Shown here in pieces: positions 1 through 6,577 of a stretch of 13,967 bases of DNA. The notes beneath the pieces are model-generated. The model was not told the origin of the DNA, ran no database searches, and saw nothing but the letters and a program-made list of their open reading frames with translations. A program made the position numbers and the translations under genes. How positions within the stretch are numbered: the first letter of the stretch is position 1; each line of letters starts with the position of its first letter. The stretch comes from Spirochaetaceae bacterium (GTDB lineage Bacteria > Spirochaetota > Spirochaetia > DSM-27196 > PWMO01), in contig PWMO01000479.1 of NCBI GenBank assembly GCA_003558175.1, positions 1 to 13,967 of the forward strand, given 5' to 3'.

Positions 1-146
1 CCGGCGAGGGTGAGGTTGAGAATGCTGACGGTGAGGCTGAGGCTGACGGCACAGTTGACGATACAGGCGAGGCAGACGAGTCTGATCTGGCGTTGATCCG
101 TGAGCGGCGCGAAGAGCTGCAGCGCGTGATGGGCCTTGCCTACTGA
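1..146 (+). CDS. C-terminal fragment of an unidentified upstream gene
   Basis: An open frame enters from the left edge (first full codon at base 3) and ends at TGA 144-146. The visible 47 residues are a low-complexity acidic stretch rich in Gly, Glu, Ala and Asp, followed by a charged helical end closing with MGLAY. A 12-bp near-repeat (9-20 and 30-41, one mismatch) is spaced exactly 21 bp, or 7 codons, so the acidic tail grew by in-frame duplication. Codon use is GC-rich like the neighbours. The catalytic or structural part lies outside the window, so I cannot name the protein. The gene is separated from rnfC by 243 bp with its own promoter, so it need not be functionally linked to Rnf. Confidence 0.6.
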   Translation, partial: GEGEVENADGEAEADGTVDDTGEADESDLALIRERREELQRVMGLAY

Positions 147-179
147 CCGCCGGCCCGCTGGAACACCGGCCTGGCGCGA

Positions 180-208
180 TTGACAGCGAACGGCAAACAA
201 CTTAGAAT
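180..208 (+). promoter_or_regulatory. Strong sigma-70-type promoter of the rnf operon
   Basis: A perfect TTGACA (-35) lies at 180-185, followed by exactly 17 bp and TAGAAT (-10, one mismatch to TATAAT) at 203-208. Transcription should begin near 214-216, giving a leader of about 175 nt before rnfC. This is the best promoter match in the window and sits just upstream of the first rnf gene. It has not been tested, and an alternative sigma factor cannot be excluded. Confidence 0.75.
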
Positions 209-221
209 ACCGGTACACTAT

Positions 222-349
222 CAAAGGTACGGTTCGATCTCTCTCACGAGGGGTAGAAGGTTTCGGGACGCGTCCGTACGCTGTTCGTGCTGCGATACAG
301 CGGAGACTGCTCCCAGGACGAATTCAGTACCGGCCCGAATGTACCTTTG
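222..349 (+). promoter_or_regulatory. Candidate structured 5' leader RNA (riboswitch-like) upstream of rnfC
   Basis: The closing stem pairs CAAAGGTAC (222-230) perfectly with GTACCTTTG (341-349). After one bulged G (231) it continues with GTTCG (232-236) against CGAAT (336-340, one G-U), for 14 pairs in total. Inside, CGCTGTTCG (279-287) folds on CGATACAGCG (293-302) as a 9-bp hairpin with a single bulged T and a TGCTG loop. CGTCC (271-275) can pair with GGACG (316-320) around it, or alternatively with the adjacent GGACG (266-270). A small stem near 240-253 is also possible. The stem begins about 7 nt after the predicted transcription start and ends about 30 nt before the Shine-Dalgarno, which is typical geometry for a cis-regulatory RNA. 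I do not recognise a known riboswitch core. The ligand or function is unknown, and the fold was derived by hand. Confidence 0.5.
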
Positions 350-378
350 CGCCCGATCCTGCGGGAAAACCACAACAC

Positions 379-383
379 GGGAG
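379..383 (+). promoter_or_regulatory. rnfC Shine-Dalgarno, possibly sequestered by the leader
   Basis: GGGAG lies 6 nt before ATG 390 and fixes the rnfC start. It is perfectly complementary to CTCCC at 310-314 in the leader, which could otherwise pair locally with GGAG at 302-305. A small CCCG/CGGG hairpin (352-355 with 362-365) sits just upstream. Such competing pairings are what a translational switch would need, but this is inference. Confidence 0.5.
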
Positions 384-389
384 TTCCGG

Positions 390-1709
390 ATGACCCTGAA
401 GACTTTCAATAGGGGAGTTCACCCTCACGACCATAAAGCTCGAAGCGCCAACCTGCCGACTGAAGACGTGCCGCTGCCGGAGACATTGCTGATCCCGGTT
501 TCGCAGCATCTCGGCAAGCCGGCAACGCCGGTCAAGTCCCGCGGGGACGAAGTAATGCCGGGAGAGCTGCTGTGTGACGCAGACGGCTTCGTCTCGGCTA
601 AGGTGCATTCGCCGGTTTACGGCAAGGTGAAGCGGATTGTGCAGCAGCCGCTGCCGGGCGGCAGAATGTCCGACTACCTGGAAATCACCGTAAACGTCGA
701 AGAGACGCAGACCCATCGCTGGGAACGGCGCGAGGTAGACTTCAGCGCGCTGGACCGCACCGCGGTTGTTGAGGGAATTCAGAACGCCGGTATCGTCGGC
801 ATGGGCGGTGCAACGTTTCCAACCCACGTCAAGTTCTCGCCACCTCCGACCGCTGAGGTGGACACGCTGGTGATCGACGGTGTCGAGTGCGAGCCCTATC
901 TGACCTGCGATCATCGTCTGATGCTCGAACGAACCGCGCATCTCATTGACGCTATTCGTATCCTGCACCGCGGTTTCGGCTTCAAGCGGATCCTGTTTGG
1001 CATCGAGAGCAACAAGCCCGACGCGATCGAGGCGGTAACCGCCGCGGCCGCGGCGGTTGAGGAACCATCGGTTGAAGTAGTGCCGCTGAAGGTCAAGTAT
1101 CCCCAGGGAGCGGAGAAGATGCTCATCTACGCCGCCTGCGGACGGACCGTGCCTGCCGGAAAGCTCCCGCTCGAGGTCGGCGTGGTTGTAGCCAACGTAT
1201 TCACTCTGGCTGCAATCGGTGACTGGTTTTTCTTCGGCAAGCCGTTGATCGACCGGGTAATCACGGTCTCCGGCGACGGCATTGCCGAGGCGAAGAACCT
1301 GCGCGCGCCAATTGGAACGCCGTTTGCCGATCTGGCTGCCGCGTGCGGTGGGATCGCCGAGACGGTCACCAAAGTGGTTGCCGGCGGCCCAATGATGGGG
1401 GTCGCACTGCCGACGCTCGATTACTCACTCACCAAAGGCTCTTCCGGCCTGCTCTTTCTCACCGAGGCCGAGGTGCCCGACGAATCACCGTGCATCCGCT
1501 GCGGCCGTTGCGTCGATGTCTGCCCGATGAATCTGACGCCGCTCAAGCTTGCCGCGTACGCCAAGGCAGAGATGTTTGCGGAGGCGAAGCGCCACAACCT
1601 GAACGACTGCTTCGAATGCGGTTCGTGCGCCTACAACTGTCCGGCCAAGATACAGCTGGTAGCCTGGATCCGCTATGCCAAGAACTATGTACGCGTTCAC
1701 AAGATATAA
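390..1709 (+). CDS. rnfC: Rnf complex subunit C (NADH/FMN and 2x[4Fe-4S] subunit)
   Basis: A peripheral cytoplasmic subunit of the Rnf ferredoxin:NAD+ oxidoreductase, where electrons reach NAD(H). The 439-residue product has the family's usual length. It shows the N-terminal RnfC barrel-like region (SPVYGKV, 74-80), the flavin/NADH-binding 51K-type motif GMGGATFPTHVK (137-148) with IDGVECEPYLTCDHR (162-176), an SLBB-type region, then two ferredoxin motifs: C368/C371/C374/C378 and C407/C410/C413/C417. The ATG at 390 is chosen because a good GGGAG precedes it and family homology begins there. An in-frame TTG at 180 is really the -35 promoter element, and the residues between show no RnfC character. 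This is the first gene of the operon, with rnfD following after 15 bp. It is Rnf rather than Nqr because of the iron-sulfur motifs. Confidence 0.96.
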   Translation: MTLKTFNRGVHPHDHKARSANLPTEDVPLPETLLIPVSQHLGKPATPVKSRGDEVMPGELLCDADGFVSAKVHSPVYGKVKRIVQQPLPGGRMSDYLEITVNVEETQTHRWERREVDFSALDRTAVVEGIQNAGIVGMGGATFPTHVKFSPPPTAEVDTLVIDGVECEPYLTCDHRLMLERTAHLIDAIRILHRGFGFKRILFGIESNKPDAIEAVTAAAAAVEEPSVEVVPLKVKYPQGAEKMLIYAACGRTVPAGKLPLEVGVVVANVFTLAAIGDWFFFGKPLIDRVITVSGDGIAEAKNLRAPIGTPFADLAAACGGIAETVTKVVAGGPMMGVALPTLDYSLTKGSSGLLFLTEAEVPDESPCIRCGRCVDVCPMNLTPLKLAAYAKAEMFAEAKRHNLNDCFECGSCAYNCPAKIQLVAWIRYAKNYVRVHKI

Positions 1710-1724
1710 AGGAGTAAGAACCGC

Positions 1725-2726
1725 ATGAGTGCTGGAACGGACGGCTTTGTCCTGACTTCTTCGCCACACACCACGGCCACCGATACCGTTCAGCGGATTA
1801 TGTTTGCCGTGGTGATCACGCTGCTGCCGGCAGTCGTGATGTCGGTTTTCTATTTCGGGTTGCGGGTGCTGGCGCTCTACGTCATAGCGATCGTGGCGTC
1901 GCTGCTGACGGAATCGCTGTGCAAGCTTGCGCGCGGGCGCAGCCCGTGGTCGATCGCCGACGGAAGCGCCGTGGTAACGGCAATACTGCTGGTTATGGTT
2001 CTGCCGCCGTCCATTTCGCCGGTGGCCGTCATCGTGGGATCGGTTGTCGCCATCTTCCTCGGGAAAGAGGTGTTCGGCGGCATCGGGGCCAACGTCTTTA
2101 ATCCGGCGCTGGTGGGGCGTGCGTTTCTTTCGGCCGCCTATCCGGTGCAGATTACTACCTGGAGCGTGCCGAATCGGGTGTTCGGCTTCCTGCCGCAGGG
2201 CATCGACGCCCAGACCCAGGCTACGCCGCTGGCTGCGGCCCGCTTTGAAGGTATCCGCGAAGAGCTGCCGAATCTGGTCTTCGGCCAGATTGGAGGCAGC
2301 ATCGGCGAGACCGGGGCGCTCTTCATTCTGATCGGGGGCGTCGCGCTGCTGGCACTGAAGCTGATCCGCTGGGAGATGGTGGTTTCGCTGCTCGGTACGG
2401 TGGTTGCGCTGACCGGCCTCTTCCATCTTGTTGATCCCGGGACGTATGCAAGTCCGGTCTTTCACCTGTTTTCCGGAGGCCTGATGCTGGGAGCGTTCTA
2501 CATGGCGACCGACATGGTGAGCACTCCGTACACGCGCAGCGGGAACCTGATTTTCGGTTTTGGCGCCGGTCTTCTGGTGGTTGTCATCCGGTTGTTCGGA
2601 GGCTTCCCCGAAGGCGTGATGTACGCAATCCTGCTGATGAACGCCGTCACCCCGATCATCAACCGGTATACCGACAACCGTGTGTTCGGGGCCGCGCCCG
2701 CCGGCAGTAAGGGGGCAACGCAATGA
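1725..2726 (+). CDS. rnfD: Rnf complex subunit D (flavinylated membrane subunit)
   Basis: An integral membrane subunit of Rnf, homologous to NqrB, thought to form part of the ion-translocating core. The protein is 333 residues and mostly hydrophobic, with about 8-10 membrane helices. It has the conserved family segments NVFNPALVGRAFL (123-135) and GAFYMATDMVSTP (256-268). Thr167, in the DAQTQATPLA stretch (161-170), matches the position where FMN is covalently attached through a phosphodiester bond in characterised homologues. The attaching enzyme ApbE is not encoded in this window. The start has AAAGGAG at 1708-1714, overlapping the rnfC stop, with a 10-nt spacing. The gene overlaps rnfG by 4 bp (ATGA), suggesting translational coupling. 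Confidence 0.95.
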   Translation: MSAGTDGFVLTSSPHTTATDTVQRIMFAVVITLLPAVVMSVFYFGLRVLALYVIAIVASLLTESLCKLARGRSPWSIADGSAVVTAILLVMVLPPSISPVAVIVGSVVAIFLGKEVFGGIGANVFNPALVGRAFLSAAYPVQITTWSVPNRVFGFLPQGIDAQTQATPLAAARFEGIREELPNLVFGQIGGSIGETGALFILIGGVALLALKLIRWEMVVSLLGTVVALTGLFHLVDPGTYASPVFHLFSGGLMLGAFYMATDMVSTPYTRSGNLIFGFGAGLLVVVIRLFGGFPEGVMYAILLMNAVTPIINRYTDNRVFGAAPAGSKGATQ

Positions 2727-3289
2727 GACGGATGATTGTGGTTCTGACGCTGGTCATGGTGCTCTCAGGGGTGGTGCTGGCGGCCACGTTTGCAACGCTG
2801 TCGCCGCGGATTGAGCTCAATCGAGAGCGGGCGCTGCAGGCGTCGCTGGCCGCGCTGTTTGCCGATGTGGAAGAACCGTCGTTCGAGCAGCTGGAAATCG
2901 ACGCGATCGACATCTATCGCGGCTCTGATCAGGCCGGAGAACTGATTGGGTACGCGGTGCGCGTCACCGCGTCCGGATACAACGGCCCGATCAATATGCT
3001 GGTGGGGCTGGCGCCGGGGCTGGACGAGATCGTTGGGCTGCAGATTGTGGAGAACCTCGAGACACCCGGTCTGGGCGGCCGCATCACCGAGCGCGAGTTT
3101 CGGGCACAGTTTGACGGACTCGATCCAACCGAGCCCATACACTCGGTTCGTAACATCGAGCCCGATCCCGCCGCGAACGAGGTGCAGGCGATTTCCGGCG
3201 CCACGATCTCTACAGACGCGGTTGTAGCCGGCATCAACCGGCGCGCTGAGGACGCCATTGCCGCCATTCGCGCGGCAGAAGGGCGCTGA
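2723..3289 (+). CDS. rnfG: Rnf complex subunit G (FMN-binding periplasm-facing subunit)
   Basis: A single-pass Rnf subunit with a large domain on the outer face of the membrane that carries covalent FMN. The 188-residue protein starts with one hydrophobic helix (about 4-26), followed by the FMN-binding domain. The landmarks are ETPGLGGRI (113-121) and the flavinylation motif SGAT (158-161), with Thr161 as the expected attachment residue. The ATG overlaps the rnfD stop by 4 bp. The stop codon lies in the first copy of a 10-bp direct repeat that fills much of the gap before rnfE. RnfG maturation in studied systems depends on ApbE, which would have to be encoded elsewhere. Confidence 0.95.
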   Translation: MRRMIVVLTLVMVLSGVVLAATFATLSPRIELNRERALQASLAALFADVEEPSFEQLEIDAIDIYRGSDQAGELIGYAVRVTASGYNGPINMLVGLAPGLDEIVGLQIVENLETPGLGGRITEREFRAQFDGLDPTEPIHSVRNIEPDPAANEVQAISGATISTDAVVAGINRRAEDAIAAIRAAEGR

Positions 3290-3309
3290 GAGAAGGTTGT
3301 GAGAGAAGG
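3287..3309 (+). repeat. Short direct repeat across the rnfG stop codon
   Basis: TGAGAGAAGG occurs at 3287-3296 and again at 3300-3309, separated by 3 bp. The first copy contains the rnfG stop. The purine-rich repeats lie just upstream of the actual rnfE Shine-Dalgarno (AAGGAG, 3312-3317) and supply extra weak ribosome-binding-like sequence. This is probably a replication-slippage duplication. Confidence 0.6.
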
Positions 3310-3328
3310 GTAAGGAGCAGAAGCAGCT

Positions 3329-3967
3329 ATGGCTAGCAAGTCGATAACCTACGAGTTCGCCAAGGGGCTCATCAAGAATAACCCGGTATTCGTGCAGGTG
3401 CTGGGCATGTGCCCGGTGCTGGCGGTAACGACGTCGGTAGAAAATGGTCTGGGTATGGGCGCGGCAACAACGTTCGTCCTCGTCTCGGCGGCGGTGATTG
3501 CCAGTTTTCTCAAGCCGATCGTGCCGTCCGAGGTGCGAATCCCGGTATACGCGGTGGTCATCGCCACCTTCGTCACCATCGCCGACCTGGTACTGCGCGC
3601 GTTTTTCCCGCCGCTTTCGGCGTCTCTTGGACCCTACGTGCCGCTGATCGTTGTGAACTGCGTGATCATGGGCCGCATTGAGGCGTTTGCAACCCGCAAC
3701 ACCCCGCTGCCGGCGTTGAGCGACGCGCTGGGGATGGGCGCCGGTTTCACTGCGGCGCTGATGGTGCTGGGCGGGGTACGTGAGATCCTCGGAAGCGGCA
3801 CTCTGCTGGGCATCTCGCTCTTCGGCGATTTCTTTAACCCGATGCTGGTGATGATCCTGCCGGCGGGCGCCTTTCTCACGCTTGGCGTGCTGATGGGGAT
3901 CTTCAACGCGGCTAAAGAGGGCGGAGGCATGGTACTGATCAAGGCAGAATCAAAGGCGGAGGCGTAA
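3329..3967 (+). CDS. rnfE: Rnf complex subunit E (membrane subunit)
   Basis: A six-helix membrane subunit that pairs with RnfA as an inverted-topology homologue. In Rnf and Nqr structures the two share an intramembrane [2Fe-2S] cluster bound by four cysteines. The 212-residue protein shows the two expected cysteines: C28 in GMCPVLAV and C111 in VNCVIMGR. It also has the conserved GMGAGFT (135-141) and GGVREILGSGTLLG segments. The ATG has AAGGAG 11 nt upstream, a slightly long spacing. The stop is one base before the rnfA start, so the two are almost certainly translated together in similar amounts. Confidence 0.95.
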   Translation: MASKSITYEFAKGLIKNNPVFVQVLGMCPVLAVTTSVENGLGMGAATTFVLVSAAVIASFLKPIVPSEVRIPVYAVVIATFVTIADLVLRAFFPPLSASLGPYVPLIVVNCVIMGRIEAFATRNTPLPALSDALGMGAGFTAALMVLGGVREILGSGTLLGISLFGDFFNPMLVMILPAGAFLTLGVLMGIFNAAKEGGGMVLIKAESKAEA

Positions 3968-3968
3968 G

Positions 3969-4547
3969 ATGAACCTGGTGGTGTTGATTCTCTCCGCGGC
4001 AATCGTCAATAACTTCGTTCTGACCTACTTTGTGGGCGTCTGTCCGTTTATCGGCGTCTCAAAGAAGATAGACTCGGCGCTCTCCATGGGCATCGCGGTG
4101 ACCTTCGTCATGACCATTACCGCGATCGTAACCTGGATCATCAACCGGTTCATCCTGATCGGGCTGGGGCTGCCGTTCCTGGAATACGTGTCGTACATCG
4201 TGGTCATTGCATCTCTGGTTCAGTTTGTCGAGATGTTCATCAAGAAGACCTCACCCGCTCTGTATCGCACGCTCGGGATCTTCCTGCCGCTCATTACGAC
4301 CAACTGCGCCATTCTGTTTGTGGCACTGCTCCACACCATGCGGCAGTACGAGTTCGTGGAGTCGGTTGTATTCGGCATCGGCGCCGGCATTGGTTTTACC
4401 CTCGCGATTGTAATCATGGCGGGCATCCGGGAACAACTCGAGACTGCCGATATTCCAAAGCCGTTTCAAGGCGCGGCCATTACCCTCATCGTGGCGGGCA
4501 TTCTGGCGCTTGCGTTCATGGGGTTCTCCGGCCTGCTTGCGGCATAA
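3969..4547 (+). CDS. rnfA: Rnf complex subunit A (membrane subunit)
   Basis: A six-helix membrane partner of RnfE. The 192-residue length is exactly typical. Cysteines C25 (GVCPFIGVS) and C113 (TTNCAILF) match the ligands of the shared intramembrane [2Fe-2S] cluster in the family. The near-symmetric NNFVLTYFVG start and the GIREQLE loop are characteristic. GGAGG at 3958-3962, within the end of rnfE, lies 6 nt from the ATG. A second strong GGAGG in the 12-bp gap after the stop serves rnfB. Confidence 0.96.
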   Translation: MNLVVLILSAAIVNNFVLTYFVGVCPFIGVSKKIDSALSMGIAVTFVMTITAIVTWIINRFILIGLGLPFLEYVSYIVVIASLVQFVEMFIKKTSPALYRTLGIFLPLITTNCAILFVALLHTMRQYEFVESVVFGIGAGIGFTLAIVIMAGIREQLETADIPKPFQGAAITLIVAGILALAFMGFSGLLAA

Positions 4548-4559
4548 CGGAGGCGATAT

Positions 4560-5453
4560 ATGATAGGTATTGCAGCGGCAATGATGGGTCTGATCGGGCT
4601 TGTCTTTGCGCTTTTTCTGGTAACCGCCAACAAGCGGTTTGCGGTTGAGACCGATCCGCGCATCGCGCAGCTCGAAGAAGCGTTTCCAGGCGTGAACTGC
4701 GGCGGTTGCGGGTACGCTTCATGCGCAGCCTACGCGGAAGCGGTAGCGCAGAAGGGCGAGAAGATAGACCTCTGCGTGGTTGGCGGCGATGATACCACCC
4801 GCGAAGTGGCTCACGTTATGGGGGTGAAGGTCTCGGATGAGCAGAAAGATAAGCTGGTGGCAGTGGTCTTCTGCCAGGGAGATTCTGAAGCATCGGCTTT
4901 CCCGGGGGTGTACAAAGGTATTCCCGACTGCGCCGCGGCGGTCTATTCGCAGGATGTTGCCAAGCGGTGCAAGTACGGCTGCGTCGGCCTGGGAAGCTGC
5001 GTGGCGGCCTGTCCGTTCGACGCCATCCACCTGTCACCCACGGGTATTCCGTACGTCGACGCAGAGAAGTGTACCGCCTGCGGGAACTGCGTCATCGCCT
5101 GTCCGCGCGACCTGATCGAGATCCATCCGCTCAAGCACGACGCATTTGTCTACTGCAAGTCGCTTGATCCGGGCCCGATCGCGCGCAAAGTGTGCAAGAA
5201 GGCGTGCATCGCGTGCAACATCTGCGTCAAAGCCGCCGCAGCCGACGAAAACCCCGATGCGGTATACATGGAGAAAAACCTGGCGCGGGTCAACACGCAG
5301 AACTACAGCGCCAAACCGGAATACGGCGAGAAGTGCCCGACCGCAGCCTACAACTCCAACTGCAATTCGATCCGCAAGGATGAGGTGATGGCCAGACTGG
5401 AGGCGCAGCGCAACGCCAAACAGGCCGTGGAGGTCGGGGCGGGCGAATCATGA
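4560..5453 (+). CDS. rnfB: Rnf complex subunit B (ferredoxin-interacting iron-sulfur subunit)
   Basis: The entry point for electrons from reduced ferredoxin. An N-terminal helix (about 3-22) anchors the 297-residue protein. A Fes-type cluster motif follows (C47, C50, C55, C72). Then come ferredoxin-like motifs C137/C141/C147/C151 and C171/C174/C177/C181. A further cysteine-rich tail has C199, C212, C216, C219, C222, C259 and C268. This is longer than the compact proteobacterial RnfB and resembles the long form I associate with anaerobes that have the CDGEAB order. GGAGG lies 6 nt before the ATG. The last codons overlap the next gene by 4 bp (ATGA). C105 and C124 may also bind metal or be structural. 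Confidence 0.95.
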   Translation: MIGIAAAMMGLIGLVFALFLVTANKRFAVETDPRIAQLEEAFPGVNCGGCGYASCAAYAEAVAQKGEKIDLCVVGGDDTTREVAHVMGVKVSDEQKDKLVAVVFCQGDSEASAFPGVYKGIPDCAAAVYSQDVAKRCKYGCVGLGSCVAACPFDAIHLSPTGIPYVDAEKCTACGNCVIACPRDLIEIHPLKHDAFVYCKSLDPGPIARKVCKKACIACNICVKAAAADENPDAVYMEKNLARVNTQNYSAKPEYGEKCPTAAYNSNCNSIRKDEVMARLEAQRNAKQAVEVGAGES

Positions 5454-5881
5454 TTGAAGAGTACGGCGTGGTCGAATCGGTCACCGACGACGGTACGACG
5501 GTCCGTATCACGATGCCCGCGGCCTGCGATCAGTGCACCATCCGTGAGTCCTGTCACGCGGCCGGAAAGACCATCACGGTGCCCGCGGTCTACGATCTGG
5601 CGCAGGCACAGCCGGTTCGCCTGATGATTCGGCACGCTTCGGTGCTGCAGGCTACGCTGGTGATGTACGGCATACCGTTCATGGCGTTGCTGGCGGGGTT
5701 GTTCGGCAGCTATTTCAGTCTCTTTGCACAGCACGCTGAGGAGACGCGGATTCTGCTCTCGTTTGCGGTTGGGGCCGTGGCGCTGCTGGCCTCCGGATTT
5801 CTGGTGGCACGCCTCGACCGACGGCTCGAGCGCCGGTTTCGCTATGTTCTGGAACCGGTGGCCGAGATCCCGCGTGCCTAG
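5450..5881 (+). CDS. rseC: RseC/SoxR-reducing-type membrane protein
   Basis: A 143-residue protein of the RseC family, whose members sit next to rnf/rsx genes. They are linked to SoxR reduction and the sigma-E pathway in enteric bacteria. Features are an N-terminal cytoplasmic domain (GVVESV...VRIT), a cysteine motif C26-x2-C29-x5-C35, and two membrane helices (about 67-92 and 100-121) followed by a basic end. E. coli RseC, as I recall it, has an extra cysteine ahead of this motif, which is absent here. The ATG overlaps the rnfB stop by 4 bp, so it is coupled to the Rnf operon. No separate strong ribosome-binding site is visible. A role in assembling, or in shuttling electrons from, the Rnf complex is inference. 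Confidence 0.85.
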   Translation: MIEEYGVVESVTDDGTTVRITMPAACDQCTIRESCHAAGKTITVPAVYDLAQAQPVRLMIRHASVLQATLVMYGIPFMALLAGLFGSYFSLFAQHAEETRILLSFAVGAVALLASGFLVARLDRRLERRFRYVLEPVAEIPRA

Positions 5882-5896
5882 AGCCCCGGCAGCCTG

Positions 5897-6577
5897 ATGT
5901 CGCCGCGTGTACGCTCTATAATCGACTTCAACACTGTGGATGCGCTCTACGCGCTCAAAGAGCAGAAACGGGTCGGCTGGGAGATCCGCGGGATCAGGGA
6001 CCCGGAATCGGTGTCCGACCACAGCTGGGGCACGGCGCTGCTCTGCCTGCTGTACGCGCGCGCGGCCGGCGTGAACGCCGAACGCGCCGTCGCGATGGCT
6101 CTGGTGCACGATATCGCGGAGGCGGTAACCGGAGATGTCGCTTCGCGCGTCGACCACCGGGACCGGACAATCTCACAACGGCAGAAGCAGCTCAACGAGC
6201 TCGCCGCCATGGAGCGGCTGTTTCCGGAGCCGGACGCCGAGCCGGGCTCCGCGGAGGACTCCGCGACGGACGGGGGCTCCGCGGCGGACACGACGGCATG
6301 CGCAGACGCGGCGACGGTGCGCAGCCTGTGGAACGAGTATGAGTCTTCAACCAGCGAGGTGGCGCGGTTCGTCCGTGACATGAACCTGGTAGACATGTGT
6401 CTGCAGGCGCTGCGTTATGAGCGCGAGCAGCGCTACAGCCGTGCCGCCGACTATCCGAGCTCCGGTGGCTTCAGGCGGCTGGACGAGTTCTTCGCTACCG
6501 CCGCACCTCGTGTTGCAACCGCCGTCGGGCGCGAGCTCTTTGATCTCGCCCACGCGGCGTATCGGCGCCTGACGTGA
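5897..6577 (+). CDS. HD-domain phosphohydrolase (HDDC2/YfbR-like)
   Basis: A 226-residue HD-superfamily metal-dependent phosphohydrolase. Metal ligands are visible at H42 (SVSDHSW, 38-44), H71-D72 (ALVHDIAEAVTGD, 68-80) and a distal Asp (D161 or D166 in RDMNLVDM). The pattern matches the HD_3/YfbR-HDDC2 group, whose studied members are 5'-deoxynucleotidases, so nucleotide monophosphate hydrolysis is the likely activity but is not proven. Residues about 111-139 are an acidic, Ala/Ser/Gly-rich insertion between the catalytic helices, encoded by imperfect repeats. The gene follows rseC by 15 bp with a poor ribosome-binding site before ATG 5897 and no obvious promoter, so it is probably the last gene of the rnf transcript. 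A start slightly downstream (GTG 5909) is possible. Confidence 0.82.
   Translation: MSPRVRSIIDFNTVDALYALKEQKRVGWEIRGIRDPESVSDHSWGTALLCLLYARAAGVNAERAVAMALVHDIAEAVTGDVASRVDHRDRTISQRQKQLNELAAMERLFPEPDAEPGSAEDSATDGGSAADTTACADAATVRSLWNEYESSTSEVARFVRDMNLVDMCLQALRYEREQRYSRAADYPSSGGFRRLDEFFATAAPRVATAVGRELFDLAHAAYRRLT
6245..6289 (+). repeat. Imperfect GC-rich repeats in the HD gene insertion
   Basis: Near-copies of a 15-mer, GGCTCCGCGGAGGAC, begin at 6245, 6257 (GACTCCGCGACGGAC) and 6275 (GGCTCCGCGGCGGAC). They stay in frame and encode the GSAED/DSATD/GSAAD stretch of the HD protein. They look like an expansion by slippage and explain the family-atypical insertion. Confidence 0.65.

Noticed and set aside
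215..349. Mn2+ (yybP-ykoY) or other known riboswitch
   Set aside because: The closing AAAGG/CCTTT resemblance and a GGGGTAG string are superficial, and the conserved loop sequences and their order are missing.
222..349. 5S rRNA or SRP RNA, because of the size and closing stem
   Set aside because: None of the conserved internal sequences of either RNA is present.
180..389. N-terminal extension of rnfC from a TTG start
   Set aside because: The TTG is the -35 hexamer, the encoded residues do not resemble RnfC, and a good Shine-Dalgarno precedes the ATG at 390.
1485..2723. Long antisense open frame (412 codons) opposite rnfC/rnfD
   Set aside because: The product is rich in His, Arg, Gln and Asp as expected for a frame shadow of GC-rich membrane-protein genes, and it overlaps rnfD almost completely with no recognisable domain.
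390..5453. Na+-translocating NADH:quinone reductase (Nqr) rather than Rnf
   Set aside because: RnfC has two ferredoxin motifs and RnfB is a polyferredoxin. NqrF, with its 2Fe-2S/FAD domains, is absent.
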